Of a stretch of 64,000 bases of DNA, positions 1 through 13,284 are shown piece by piece. A program made the position numbers and the translations under genes. The notes under the pieces are model-generated. The model had not been told where the DNA came from, ran no database searches, and worked only from the letters and a program-made list of their open reading frames with translations. Numbering within the stretch: the stretch's first letter is position 1; every line of letters begins with the position of its first letter. Source of the stretch: Kwoniella bestiolae CBS 10118. Lineage: Eukaryota > Basidiomycota > Tremellomycetes > Tremellales > Cryptococcaceae. Location: NCBI RefSeq assembly GCF_000512585.2, contig NC_089245.1, forward strand, positions 930,001 to 994,000, in the 5' to 3' direction.

Positions 1-1270
1 GAAGATCAACAGAGTATATCTGAAAGAGAAGGATAGTCAAGTGAGTCAAAGGTCTCCGTGTTTCGTGATAAAATTGGGGCGATTGGTCAACTCATACCGT
101 GATATTTGACAGGACATCAAACTACGATACTACGACTTGATGGTGCAGTTGGCATTACAAGATGACGAGTATCTTGAAGCATGCTCTGCATACCAGGAAG
201 TGTGGGATACGGAGGAGGTCAAAGTTGATCCTGCCAAGGAACTGAATGTGAGTTGGGTAGTTATCTTCGTCCAAAGCTCAGCAACTAACATGTATCTTCG
301 CTTGCTTCAGGTATTGGAGAACATCATGATTTATGTGGTATTAGCTCCATACAACAACGAGCAGTCTGATATGTTGCATAAACTCTATGCAGACCCAGCT
401 CTACAGAAGGCTCCTCAGCACTTGTGAGTGATCTGTTCAGATCTACGCTACCCTGTTATCCCCCTCATCCCCTATCCCGATCTCCCGCATCATTCGTGAT
501 TCTACCCTATCGGACTTACACTGATGCTATATCGTCTCATAGTGACCTCGTGAAATGCTTCGTCACCAAAGAACTCATGCGATGGTCGGGTATCGACCAG
601 CTCTATGGCCCAACATTACGACAATCGCCCATATTCGCTTCGGGCAGTACGCTGGGTAAGAAGACAGGTATAAAAGCCGAGGGAAAGAAGGCAGAGGAGA
701 TTGATAATCCTGGGCAAGTCAGGTGGGAGGAGTTGCACAAGCGAGTTACCGAGCATGTGAGTGTGGTCTCAATTCGCATAGAGCTGAAGTGACATCACCA
801 CGGTGCAAGTCGGGAAGATTGGGGTTTAAACCTATCTTGATCTTCATACGGTGGCATATATTAATGCACTCTATCTGCACTACAGAACATCAGAGTAATA
901 TCAACCTATTACTCCCGAATAACCCTCACCCGCCTGCAAGAACTCCTCGACCTCCCTGCCACCCAAACAGAAAAGACCCTATGTAAATTAGTAACCGACA
1001 AGACCATTTACGCTCGGATCGACCGACCAAACGGTATAGTCAATTTCAAATCCAAGAAATCGACCAATGAGATATTGAATAATTGGTCTGGGGATATTAG
1101 TAAGATGTTGGGTCTGGTGGAGAAGACTAGCCATTTGATCTCAAAGGTGGGTTGGGGGTTTGATCTCTTTTCCAAATGTTGAGAAGGGTCGTTGCTGAAG
1201 TTTTTTTCTTCGTGTGCTTTAGGAATACGCCATGCACGAGGCTAGTAGAGGTAAGAAGGTGGTCGCGTAG
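1..1270 (+). CDS. RPN5: 26S proteasome regulatory subunit Rpn5 (3' part)
   Basis: C-terminal part of the proteasome lid subunit Rpn5 (PSMD12), a PCI-domain scaffold of the 19S particle that helps assemble the lid. The start lies before the window. Exons fit at 1-40, 113-247, 311-423, 543-756, 886-1146 and 1223-1270; every junction is GT-AG and keeps frame. Family signatures seen in the translation are YVVLAPYNNEQSDMLHKL, the KELMRWSGI stretch, the PCI winged-helix segment with YYSRITLTRLQELLDL, and LVEKTSHLISKE near the end. These align residue by residue with what I recall of animal PSMD12. The terminal exon is only 48 nt and ends in a Lys/Val tail. The downstream neighbour is convergent. 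Confidence 0.93.
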
Positions 1271-1691
1271 GTGTAGTGGGTATGCAGGTGTAGAGTCGAG
1301 GAGGAAGTAGAAGGGATTGAAAGTCAATGCATAATGTATCAAAGCATGAATGGTCATTTACGCAGCGATAGCAACCTATCCTCGTACTGTTTGGTATCTG
1401 ATTTGCTTTGGTATCTCATTGAGTGAGGGGATGCGATCACATTTGCATTTTGCCTGTCATTTCGATCCACTCCAATTATACTTGTTCCTTTTTACTTTTC
1501 CTATCGTATAAATAACAACACTACAAAAGTTGTTGTAACAAGGCAAATGTTATTCCCAAACAAATGAAACAGTCCGTACAGAACAGATAGGCAAAAACCA
1601 TACAACACCATTCCTGTCCAGTAGAAAACAAAAAATAAACGAATGATAACAATTCAAAAAAGCTAAATCTAACAGAAGTCAATTCTCGAGA
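1271..1691. other. Convergent intergenic gap, 3' ends
   Basis: About 420 bp between the stop of RPN5 (+) and the stop of the ankyrin gene (-). A/T-rich stretches suitable for polyadenylation occur on both strands. No coding exon or RNA gene is seen; the 76-codon minus ORF here lies across the last RPN5 intron and exon and has no family features. Confidence 0.6.
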
Positions 1692-4600
1692 TCACTTCCT
1701 CCCTAATCTCTTCAAACCCCATTTCTTCTTCCCCCCAACCCCCTCGTTCCCCGTGCTCAACCCAAGCTCATCAGGCCTAACCACATGTCCCCCCCTCCAA
1801 TCATTCTCTATAACAGTGTATTCCCTGTTATTATCATTCTCATCATCTGAATCGTCGTCGTTCAACGGTACCTTGGGTTGATATCGATTAGAAAAGATTG
1901 ATACGTATGACGAGATTCCCATTGGCGTCGCGGTGTTACTACTACCTACACCTGGAGCTATAGATGGAGGTTTGAGTTGAGAAGATGTTGTCGATCCGAT
2001 GGGTGCAGTAGCGTATTTACTATTACCCCCTGCACCTCCAGTGGAGGGTGCGATACCCTGATACCGCGTTGATAATATATCAGCTATGGGAGTAGGGTTG
2101 GATACTGAACTAGCTCTGGGTAAGGTATGTCCCCTTGAATGACTGGCTCCAACCGAAGACTTTCGAGGTCGTTGACCTGTGACCGGGTTGGTCATCACAG
2201 GTAGAGGATTAGATATGTGTGGATACTTGATCCTCTCTTCCTCCTCGTTGGCGGTGGTATAGCTCAATAGGGAGTTACCGGCCGTACTATGTGCAGAACC
2301 TGGTCGAGCGGACAGACCAACGTTCAACCATGAGTCTTGAGCTGATACTGCCCGTTGTCTAGCACGATGTTGAGCATGTCGCGTAGAGGAGGAAGAGGAC
2401 GATAAGAGCGGTTGAACGGAGGTTAACGTCGCCATGTGTTTCCTGTAGGCTTCGGCTCGTTTGTCGTATATGCTGTTTATGGAGGGTAAGGAAGATCGAG
2501 GAGCATCAACGCTGACTAGGGGTACAAGCGGATGAGACACTGCGCGAGCTGTACCACAAATTCCAATTAGCTCGAATTCCTCTACACCTGACGCCTCTTG
2601 AGCTAGCCATAGCAACGTGAAGTGAAAAATCCTGGTACTACTCACGTTGCAATCCCCCTATACTTCCAGGTCCCCTCCTTTCCGAACTCTTACTAGACCC
2701 CCAACTTCGATTCGACCCCTCAGCACTAAAAAAACTCTCCCCATCCTCACTCCTGCCCGTGGGGGTCTGACCACTCGTAGATCTCCGTTCAATCTCGGCA
2801 AACTGCCGCTCGATCGCGTAGTTCTCACCGTACGCCGCGAGCTGTTCGGCCAAACTCCTACTTGAATCCAAAGATGGAGGGAGCTGTGCCAGTTGGAGTA
2901 TATCGCTTTCGTTTTGTTTGACAACTTCCCTTGCTTCAGCATGGGACGATATAGTCCTTTGTGTCATTGTCCGTCGATGGGACGGAGGGACATGAGCGAC
3001 TTCGTCCTCTGGTACTGGTGGGAAACCAGATACCAGGGCTAGAGAAAGGGCCGAAGGAGTGGTAAGGGATGTAGGAGGGGTTGAGGTAGATTGGGCATAG
3101 GAGTATCCCATCCCTGAAGCTGTCGATGAGATGGAGGATACTGATTTACCACGAGGTCGACCATCCGCTGTATTTGAGAGAGTACCGTATTGTGATAGTC
3201 TGCGATTGTTGGTCTCTTCAGTATCATCGGTGATGGATGACATCCGGAACTGCGCAGAGGAAGGTGCAGGTGGAGTAGACAAGCGAGAGGAATCGGTGGT
3301 GAACGATCCGACACTTTCGCCGCGTAATCTACCTTGTTGCCGATCCTCTGTTGGTGTGGGATCATTGAGTGTTATGCCTGATTGGGGCGTAGGCGTACTA
3401 TCATTATCTTCCTCCCTCTCCTGGTTATTCGATATGGGTTCTGCAAGTTCGACTCCGGGAGAGAGAGCATCATGATATTCTTCATCCTCCGCTTCCATCT
3501 CATTCTCAAATTCTGCTTGTCTCCTCTGACTTTCCCTTCTAATCAAACCGGACGCAGCTACTTTTCTCAAATCTACCTCGCCTTCCCATCCCAGTCCAGT
3601 TACTTTTGGAGGATTGAGACTCTTCGTGAAATTCGTCAAAGGCGGTGAGGGCAGTCCACCAGAGTGAGTGGCTGACCGACGTCGTGCTCCCGTTGGAGAG
3701 GTTGGACTAATCACATCACTCTCGGGAGAAAGAGGTGAAGATGACACAGGCGATTTGATGATTTCCGTTTTTACCCTACGTATACCCTGTCTATGTAGAG
3801 ATGAATCAGAATCTTCGTCATGTGCCCATTCGTTGGCTAAGGGGGAAGGAGCAATAACCTCACTTCCCGTTCTGGGTCGGTTGAAATGCGATAGACCGGG
3901 GGAAGATGCCGAGGATATAAGACCCTCACTGTTGCGCGTGGGTAATCTCGGTGGACCAGTGGGACTGTCAGGGAAGAATTTCGTTTTGGTCGCTGGTGCT
4001 GAGAAGGGGACTTGCTTCGCTTGAGGCGTGGCATCTTGATCATCGTCATTCAGACTGATCGCACTGATTATGTCGGGATCGATACCGGAATCATGTATAT
4101 CTTCTTGACTGTCCTCTATACGACCAGAATCAATCACCTGACCTGCTCTATCCAGTTCCAAGCTTGCTCTCTTCAGTCTCTCGATCCCTTCTTCCAATTC
4201 CTCTCCAGCTATAGGCTTGGTACTATCCGATTTCATAGGCGGACTAGGACTTCGTGAAGGTGGCGAATGACCTCTTCTGAACAAACCCCTGAAACCATGT
4301 TTATGATGTCCATGACCATGCTTTTTCGCATCTGAATCGTGAGACTTCCTTCGACCTCTGAAGAACCCTCCGCCAGAAGAAGAATGATGTGAAGCATTGT
4401 CGTGTTCGTGTGTACTTTGATTTTCTGATGAGGCTTCAGGAGAGGATTGCTGGTCTTTGTCATTTGTACGATGGCGCATAGCAGCACGAAAGGCTTGACC
4501 AGGATGAACGGCTTTTTCCAATATCGAAGGTAGGGTCGGTCGGTGAGATGAGGTAGAATTGTGACGAGCACGTTTAGGTGAAGCCAATCCAGCTGAATTC

Positions 4601-5809
4601 GGCGGTGAACCCAATACTATCGAAGTACTATTACTATTCGATGACTGTCCGCTCAGTACCCTAGTGAGAGACCTCGGACTACCTTGACCTGTATTGTCAT
4701 TATCTATCTGGGCCAAGGGTGTATTTTCCCCTTTTTGGGGTGAGGGTGAACCGGGAATGTCGAGATCCACGGGCGATTGAAGTTGTTCCGAGTTTATTGA
4801 CGATATATCGCTGACGGTCGATATCCTAGGTATGGTATTCGGATTATTTACTGATCCCGAGGCTTCAGACCTTGGTGAATCGTTGGCACTCCTATAGTCC
4901 GAAGACATGGCGCCAGCAGAATACCTTGATCCTCGCCTTAACAGCCCTTCCAAGCTTTTCTTGACTTTGACTGCACTCTCCGATCTAGTACTTGTGAGAC
5001 TGAAAGCTCGTTCCTTCCCCTTCCTGGAGCCTATATGCCACGCAGGTCTGACATTTATACTGGAGTCATCGTCATCTGGTAGCTGGCTGGTCGAACCGGA
5101 TGGAGAGGAAGGTTCGGCCTTATCTGAATTTGCAGGATCGTTCAAAGCGTCTTGGTTTTGAAGGTGATGGTATACATGTAACACCCGAACCACATCTTCA
5201 TGTCCGTTGATGACTGCTAGATCTTCTGGGGTATTGCCGTTCTTATCTGGCTTGATAGGGTCTGCACCCGAAGCGAGAAGCATCTGAACAATCGGTGCGT
5301 GTCCGTTGGCAGCGGCGAAATGTAATGGTGTTGATCCTTTCACGTATACACAATCAAACTTCGCTTCTCAAGAATACTTGAAAGCAGGAAAAGGTAGTTC
5401 ACTCACCTGCAGTACCAACACTAGGAGCCGTCCCCTTCTTACCATCACTATATCTCCTAGGCAATCTAGGAGCATTCACATCGGCCCCATTCTCAATCAA
5501 CATCCTAACCACACTGACTGATCCTCCAGAACACGCAGCATGGAGGGGGAGTACACCATGCAGCACCGAGTTGACAGGTTGACCGTGAGTCAGAGCATAG
5601 TGCACCAATCCTACGTTCCCACTTGCGGCTGCAGAGTGAAGTTCCAGGTTGGGGACTGGGAGTGGGAAGTATACGGGTGAGGTGGTGTTGATGACAGAGT
5701 CGAAGGAGATGTATCGTCGAAGTCGATCCGCACGTGATACGAAGTGAGAGGGGGGTGATGCGGGTGGGGGTGTGAGCGGCGGATTGTGAATTGATGAAAG
5801 AAGGATCAT
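1692..5809 (-). CDS. Large ankyrin-repeat protein, otherwise disordered
   Basis: Predicted protein of 1325 residues from three exons, read 5407-5809, 2646-5363 and 1692-2548; lengths sum to 1326 codons. Ankyrin repeats lie in roughly residues 50-190: LHSAAASGNVGLVHYAL, LPLHAACSGGSVSVVRML, TPLHFAAANGHAPIVQMLL and a fourth diverged unit with ING-HEDVVRVL. The first intron lies between repeats. The rest is Ser/Pro/Asp-rich low-complexity sequence with many SP/TP and RxxS sites, a His/Lys-rich block near residue 480 and a basic C-terminus (KKKWGLKRLGRK). This suggests a phosphorylated scaffold with an N-terminal protein-binding module; function is unknown. A TATATATA element lies about 75 nt upstream of the ATG. 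The N-terminus could extend upstream, since a minus-strand splice-donor-like GTGAGT occurs at 6242. Confidence 0.85.
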
Positions 5810-7386
5810 GGTGAGGCGATGGCGTCAGCGAGGTAGGGACATGAGATATGATGAAGATGGCAAGATGAATGTGTAATGAAGATATATATAATGGGGAGTA
5901 GTAGAGATAAAAGAGGCGATGAAGGAGCCAGGTGATGATGATATAAGCGAAGGTGGGGGGAAGGAAGAGAGATGTGTGTATGTCATTTTCATTTTGATGA
6001 TGATGATGAGGGAGTGAAGGTGAAGTGCTAGTAGGATATGTGTATATTGAATCGCCGGTGAAACGTGTGAAGATCGTGTCAAAGGATGTGACAATGTATA
6101 ATTGATCGACACACACATATACACTATCGGATATATACATATCCATTCCAACTCCGATGAAAGTGGGGGTGAGAGATACATGGGTAACTGAAGATGAAGA
6201 AGGATAACGACACAGATGTAGCAGGCAGGATGTATAACTCACAATCCAATACGACATCATATTTAGCCTCCAAGTCTTCCCTCTTATTTGGTGATTTCAT
6301 CTTTGGGGTTGGGTCGTATTTAAACCATGTGTGATTCGCATATATCTCGAGTGGGCAGGAAGTATGATTCAGAGTGTTGGGATGTGTGTTCCTGCGCTTT
6401 GACGGCGTGGTGTGATCTCCGGCCTTTTCGATTCCAAGCAACCACAGTTATGTCGTATTTGTATCTTCCAAGTTTACCACCTTGTAGATAGACACCATCG
6501 AACTGACTGACGACTGATACCTCGAGGTAGGGTCGAGCTGATAGATAGATAATGCGGATCAATCCAAGCGTGTGTCTCGACGATCTTCCAATTCACTCTA
6601 GCTTTCGTCTTAACTAGCAATATTGTTGCAGCCAAAGGAGCAGTCCTCGTTTTGGTTTGTTGTATAAAATGTCGTTCTGGCTTATGATACAATCAAAGAT
6701 GATGCCGATATTTACAATTGGGTGTACAAGACATTAGCTACAGACACGACCATTATGAGAAAGTACAAGATACAAGGTAATGTTCCCCTGTTCGTCTCGT
6801 CTCGATCGATAGGACATTACATCCTCATCATCATAATCCTGAGATACTGTAACTTCGTTCGTACATTACAGTATACATACATGCATGCCATGGTAGAGTG
6901 TGAAGGAACGTGAGAAGTCTAATTCGGATGGACCCTGAGTGTACAAACTATATGATGACGTTGTCCGTCGTCGTTATCCATTATTGCGATCAATTGCCGG
7001 TTAAGAAGCAACTCAAGGGTTTAAGGGTAAATGAATGAAAACGGGTTTAAAAACATTCCTATCGTTTCGGACATCTTTCCTCCTTTCGACATCGAGCAAT
7101 CAAAGTGCAAAACTATGATACTACAAAATGTATGTCCCAGTGGCATTGAGCAGAATACAATCGTCAAGCTACTCGTGCATATCAAGAGCGACAATAGCAC
7201 AAACATCATAACATTGTCCATCCTTATACATTCTCCGATTTATCTATCTATCAATTCTATATACAGGTTTATCAACTTCTTCTTCTTTAGTCTATATTAA
7301 TCATTATACTTCATCTAAGAAGCAATTGACGTATGGTTTTCTATATATCTATTTGTCCAATCCAGCAGTCCAAAGGTAACTCTCCC
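5810..7386. other. Intergenic, possible unassigned 5' exons of the ankyrin gene
   Basis: Between two minus-strand genes. It holds a TATATATA element at about 5883-5890 placed correctly for the ankyrin gene. Several overlapping minus-strand ORFs occur at 6320-6692, and a good donor (GTGAGT) sits at 6242 after an ORF ending KYDVVLDC. They could be 5'-UTR or unrecognised N-terminal exons. I could not join them convincingly, so no gene is called. Confidence 0.4.
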
Positions 7387-10300
7387 CTAGAAAGAGAAAA
7401 TACCTGCACCTCTCCTTCTACCTCCTCCGAATGGATGAGTGACAGCGGCAGATACGAACAAACCGACACTACAGAAGAGAACACATTATCAGCATCACTA
7501 TAGTGACACGTTGATCAATATGACCCGGTGTATGCTATCGTGCCTATACTGAGCTGGGATAATAGAGAGACACGATAAGACTGAAGACCAAAGACAAAAC
7601 CAAACTCACGTCAATCCAATAGCAACACTAACCAACTGCTGCGCCACGCTAAATCCAGAACTGTACGCCGTCGAACTCCCATCAGAGGACTCAGCAGCGA
7701 AGTTGAAGATACCTCCGTTGGAAAGACCAGAGGGGAGTTGGAACAAGATTCCAGTGACTGTAACTGGGAAACTTGATCCGTTGGAAATTCGTCCATACAG
7801 ATTACCAAGCGTTCCGACGACGAAAGAGCCGATGGCGGATGTCATATCGGATCGACCGGGGAAGGCGAGCGAGGAGAAGTGGTTGCTGGACCAGCCTGCT
7901 ACAGCTACGAGAACCATGATTGGCTAAACGTGTGAACCTCCGATCAGCAAACTGTCGAGTGATATGGCAAGAAAATGGAAACAGTTTAGAATCAGACATA
8001 CCAGTTCTTTCGCCCAGAGTGGCTGTTGATTTCTTAACGAAAGGAAGAAAGAGTACGCAGGACAACACAAGATGTCTGTATTACATTTATCGATATACCG
8101 ATTAGTCATGGAAACACAAACGAAGAGAGAAGAATGCTTACACCACAGAGCAGACGGAGTAACCTGATACCAAGGTGCCCCACCATGCGTGTTGGAGCAC
8201 GTATAATCACTTGCGTTGAGGACCTATCGTAGGGGAAGTAGTTATTTCAGTTTACACTCATCGAGGCCGACACGATAGTGGAGAAACACTCACGTCATTA
8301 CCGGTGATCTTCTCATACAAGACAGCTCCGATGGAAATACCGAAACCCAAGAACAGGGAGTAAATGACACCTGTATGAATTTTGATGAATAGTTAGTGGT
8401 ATGTGCCGTATCCTACCTATCTGGGAAGGGGTCATAACACTCACTATAACCGATTCTGACCGCACCAGCAGTGATATTCCTACTAGCCAATTCCAGTGCA
8501 CCACACAATACGATGTATCCCTAGAAAGGCAACCAGCATTGATCAGTTTTACCATTACCAAGTCATCGTGACGTTGTAACCAAGCGGCGCTATCCCACTT
8601 ACAGGTAAAATCAACACCACACCACCAGAGACCAACGCAGTGTAGCAGAACACCTGAGTGGACGCCAGCGCAGCAGAAACGAACGAAATGACAGTTGCAA
8701 TAGCAATTTCAAACACGTTTGAGAACATGTCGTTTCGAGCCGCCAACATCTGTACACCGACAAGCAGAGCTCCGAGAGGCATAGCCATGATAGCGTCGAC
8801 GAAGGAGCTGCCCGAATACGTGTATCAGCTAATGTCGTCTTCCCATAATGACGAGGAAAAGGGAATGGATGACTCGAACTCACCCATAGAAACCAATAAC
8901 AGTGATAAAAGCCGAACACATCGCCCCAATGATCAAAGTTTGCCACCAATTATAATAAACCGGCGTAGTCATAAGCACATCCAAATCTTTCGAAGCCTGT
9001 TCAACAGACATCTTATCATGTACGACGTTCCAATATAAGTGATGTGTCGCCAGCAATTTACCCAGGTCTAACCCTGTGGCCTGCTTTAAGAACTTGGTTT
9101 CGGAAGTGTGCGTCGCATCGTCACCGAAGGAAATTAACATCGTTCCTGGCATGTAGACTACTTGAGCGTTAATCTCGAGAACTTTCGCGGTAGCTTGAAT
9201 TTGGGTTTCGAGTCGGTGAGAGGGGGAACCGAACCTATTACCAGTGTACCAAGGACCAAATCAGTATCGCACCTGAAGCGGACAGGATGACTCAAGAGAT
9301 TACACGCACATCATCAAGGCTCGAGCAAGTTTCATCAAGAATTGTTGTCTCGCCAAAATAGCAGCGACATGTTGGATGATCTACCACCACCATTGTCTAA
9401 GTCAGCTCCAATCCTACCAATGAGGGAGAGGTAAAAGAACCCACGAAAATCTCCTGCTTCTTCCTAGCTTCTCTAGCCTTCTTTCTCCTCTTCTTCTCTG
9501 CCTCCCATTCCTTCCTCCTTCTCTCATCTTCCGTAAGCGGTCTAGTGAAGTAATCCGGACCACCTTTCTCAGGCGGAGTACCAAGTGGGGTCTTGGCAGC
9601 GTTCAACAACCACTTCTCAGCAGATTTGATCTGTTTGCCTCCCTCCTTGAAGGCAGTGACGGGTAACGCAGCCAGGGAATCCAGTTTCAATGGTGTTTTG
9701 GGTTTCTTCTTCTGTCCCGGTTGACCAGGTTGTTGGTATTTCGAGTTCAAAGTCAATGACGAATCATCGTTATCCCTTCGCATTCCCACCAAATCATCGC
9801 TTGATATAGCTTTCTTCTTGAATGACAGATCATCTTGAGAGGGGGATTCCCCGTCCCTCGATACGGCCGTGGAAGAGTGGACTGAGGCGGGTCTAGAACC
9901 AGCTCGTGAGGTAGGTCGAGAAGGTGGTCTCCAATTTTGGATCTTCTCCTCGGGGTTCAAGCTGGGTGCGGAGTATCGGTTCAATTGATATCCTGGTCGT
10001 TTGGCTGCAGGGGCGAGAGCGGATCCAGCGGGTGTAGCTGCTCCAGAGAGGTTCGCGGTATTTTGAATAAGAGCTCCGAACACTCCTGCTCCGGATTTAG
10101 CTGCGTCAGGTCGGTTGTACTGCATTTGCTCTTTGGCACGCTGGAAGAATCCCGTTAGTCCAGGTGAAGGGGGCGGTCGTTCTCCGTTGGAGTACCTGGA
10201 TGGCTGAGGTGCGAGTGGTTCACCAGCTGTCTCAGCAGTGATGGAGGCTCGATGGGGCTTGTCATGAATAATGACCTCATTGGCGGGAGTACCGTTCGAG

Positions 10301-11445
10301 TTGGAACTTGAGGTCGATTTCTTTCCTCCGAGCCCTATCAGACCCTTCATACCTTTATGATGACCATCTCCGGAGCGACGTTTTCGCGAAGCCTCGTCAT
10401 CTGACGAATCTTCGTCATCTGAGTTGGGTCTCGAGGAGGCAGCAGAAGTAGTACCAGACTGCATTCCTTCCTGTTGACCATATAGAGCAAGAAGGGAGGA
10501 CAAGATGGATGCTCCTCCAGGCATACCAGGTGCACCGCCAGGCCCACCTCCACCGTGAGCAAGGGCAGCGAGAGAGGGTCTTCTAGGTTCGGGATATCTG
10601 GCCGCAAAGGCATCTTGAGAAGCTCTTTCGTTGTTCTCCTGTTTCTCTGGATCCTGAGTGGCACTAGATGTGCCGTGGGATCGCCCAGCCCCGAATGCTC
10701 TGTTGACATTACCAGAAGTCTTGACTCTCCTCCTCAGCACACCCCATTTCCCGGTATGGGCTCTGACGAGATCTGCCGCTCTGTCTTTTTGGTTCTCCTG
10801 GTCTGGCATCTGGGGGATGTTTGGCAGACCATCTCTCTCTCCCGGATCGATATAAGTGGGGACATGATCCCTCATACCGTTATCTTCATAGCCTTCAGGA
10901 TTGGATCCATTACTCATCACCCTATCTAAAGGAGGATCGACGTCCAATCTATAATCGTAATCCTCATCTTCAGTTCCCTGACGAGTCTCACTCCCATCTG
11001 CACTACTTTGTCTACTAAGTGAGCTAGGTGGTCGATGTCTTTTGATCGATCCTGTTCGATGGGCTTCCAGGGCATCACGGAATTGCTCGATGTTCCCCTC
11101 GTCGAGTTGATGCGGGGACGAAGGGACGGGTTGGAGGGGATGGAGCTGGACGATGTGTGAGTCTGATGTCCATTGGACTCGTCGTTTGGGTGTTTTGGTG
11201 CCCATCTCTGGGGGAGCGAGACCGCCTGGTGTGCCCGTACCACCTTGGGCGGTCATTCCGGGAGGGGAAACCGTGACGGAATGGGGGGAAGAGTCCATCT
11301 GACCGGGAGAGGTGGAGGCGGAATAGGGAGAAGCGAGACCGTTGGGATTGCTGGTAGGTGAAGGGGAGGTATCATCTGTTTGGATCTGAAGGACGGGAGC
11401 CTGGGGTGTGGTGGGTTGTCCGAAGGGGTTATCGGGAATGGACAT
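7387..11445 (-). CDS. PRM10: Pheromone-regulated membrane protein 10 (ThrE family) with long N-terminal extension
   Basis: Ten exons: 9445-11445, 9310-9380, 8884-9234, 8603-8807, 8445-8520, 8294-8370, 8142-8223, 8002-8075, 7610-7923 and 7387-7468, summing to 1111 codons. The last ~440 residues carry the threonine/serine-exporter-like fold of yeast Prm10: FLMKLARALMMFGSPSHRLE, the PGTMLISFGDDATHTSETKF motif, then about ten hydrophobic helices. The first ~667 residues, all in exon 1, are Pro/Ser/Gly-rich and disordered, ending in a strongly basic stretch (EKKRRKKAREARKKQE) just before the membrane domain. Family knowledge: yeast PRM10 is pheromone-induced and its substrate is not settled. The gene is divergent from GOT1 across a 1.8 kb gap. 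The family call is firm; the transported substrate is unknown. Confidence 0.9.
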
Positions 11446-13284
11446 GGTGAATGAGTGTGTGAATGTGAAATCGGGGAATCAAGAAACGTGCAAAAGGGAG
11501 AGTTGGGTCAAAAGGAATGTTATGATATGATCGTTGATCGGTTCGAGATTACATGGGGGGGTTTCGTTGAGAGGTATGTACTATGATATGTCGTGGGAAG
11601 ATCGTAGGTCGTCGATGGTGTTATATGGTCGTTTTTATATGAATATGGATATGAGATAAGAGATGGGGGAGAAGATAAGTTATCGATACAGGTTGTTCTT
11701 GATATTTAGACTGAAACAAAATATAGTGTGTGAGTGTGTGTGCGCTACAAATTTTCTGTATCTCTATCTTTTGATTGATGGTGAAGAATGCTTTGATGGT
11801 GATGAAGAAAAGGAAGAAAAGCTTTGATCAACTACAAGACGAAATGATTCTTGCTTTGCTTGTCACAGCCTTCTCTACAAAGAAAGAGTCTCGACTCTGT
11901 CTGGAAAGTTCTCCACAAAAACAGGATAAAAGATGGAGAGATGATCGTATGGAGAGAGTCTAGTCGCAGCCACCGTGTAAGAGGCAAAGTCGAAAAAGAG
12001 ACTGACAGACCGCGTATGATGATGTGATTGCCAAAGTGACGATCTGACTATCCAAGAGACAAAGAGACGACGTGGTACAAGTATGGTGCTCAACCGAGGG
12101 TCTCGTCTAAGTCTAAATCAAAAGATAAAAGGGTTCTTGGTAGATTGACCCTGGTAATCGATAAGAGTGAGATGTTTCGGTAAAAGCGAGAAATCTGGGT
12201 TCTGGTGTTATGCACAGCTTGGAGGGATATGTACGTTGTGAGTGTGACTGGGCCTTCTGTGAGGGGTGAGGGGTGATATGATGCCAAGTATGCAAGTCGA
12301 CGAGGTGGGTGATGCTACTACTGTAACATTCTAGAAATTGGGGTTTTGAGAATGGTTAAATTCCTCCTCTTCTTCACGTTGATGGTGCGGAAGCATAAAC
12401 AACTCAAAGGTACTTACTTTTACTGTTGACAAGGCGTAAAACCCAAGGAGATGAGGATGTATTACGTGTTGGATAAATATTCCGCCGCCGGTAAAATATC
12501 CAAGAACGATGAACTGAAATGAAATTCCCTTTGCTCTCTCTCAGGGATAATATGTGAATTTGTTGGGTGGGTGAGTGGTATCTGCGTGAGAAAGGATCAG
12601 TTGCTGAGTTGCGGAGTCTGCTCAGTGCTCAGTGCTGAGTTTGAAGAGATGAACGTCCATGCATACAGTACACGACAGATCATCACCCAAGTTCACGAAT
12701 GAACGAAATACCAACCTTGCAGTCATAAAGTTATGATTAACCCGATCCGACCGGTTTCCGAGTTATCCCAGTAAATTGGGGACCTCTCGTGATGACCGCA
12801 AGTCATCTGATCATAGCCAGCTGTAACTGCCAACGTCAACGGCCGATTCACGGTCAGACACGGGTCGAAGAAGGATCCACCTAAAAACCGAATCTATGGT
12901 AATACACAAGTGATAGCTGCGCTTCCTCTCTTCTTGCTTGCTCCAAGTTGGGTAAGTTAGTCACATACGGAAAACAGGGGATGACGTCAACCTATGAGAG
13001 ACCTGTATACTCAGTACATGTATAACCGGGCACCGAGGACACTCGACATTAGGCTTGAAAAACCTTGCACATGCCTACAGGAAGTGACCTCCCACGTGTA
13101 TTTGGTCCCGCTTCAGCTTAAGATGTGTCGTGTCGTGCACGTATATTTCGGACGTGTCCATTCCAAAGCTGTTAGCTATTCTGGGAAAAACAACCATACA
13201 ACCCCATATTTGTTGACATCTTCCGATCTCAATAGCAAATTCCGTCAATCTTCGTATAGCATCAAGAGCAACAAGCCTATCAGG
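11446..13284. other. Divergent promoter region, PRM10 / GOT1
   Basis: 1.8 kb between two genes transcribed outwards. It has AT-rich stretches near 11620-11700 on the PRM10 side and TG/CA-rich stretches. No ORF with coding character, no tRNA and no repeat family is seen. Long 5' leaders are likely on both sides, since ORFs at 12994-13398 overlap the GOT1 start without family similarity. Confidence 0.5.

Noticed and set aside
2647..4571. Many ORFs on both strands inside the ankyrin gene
   Set aside because: Shadows of a 906-codon open exon with biased composition.
5505..6692. Chain of overlapping minus-strand ORFs upstream of the ankyrin gene
   Set aside because: No consistent joins, no family similarity; kept only as possible unassigned 5' exons.
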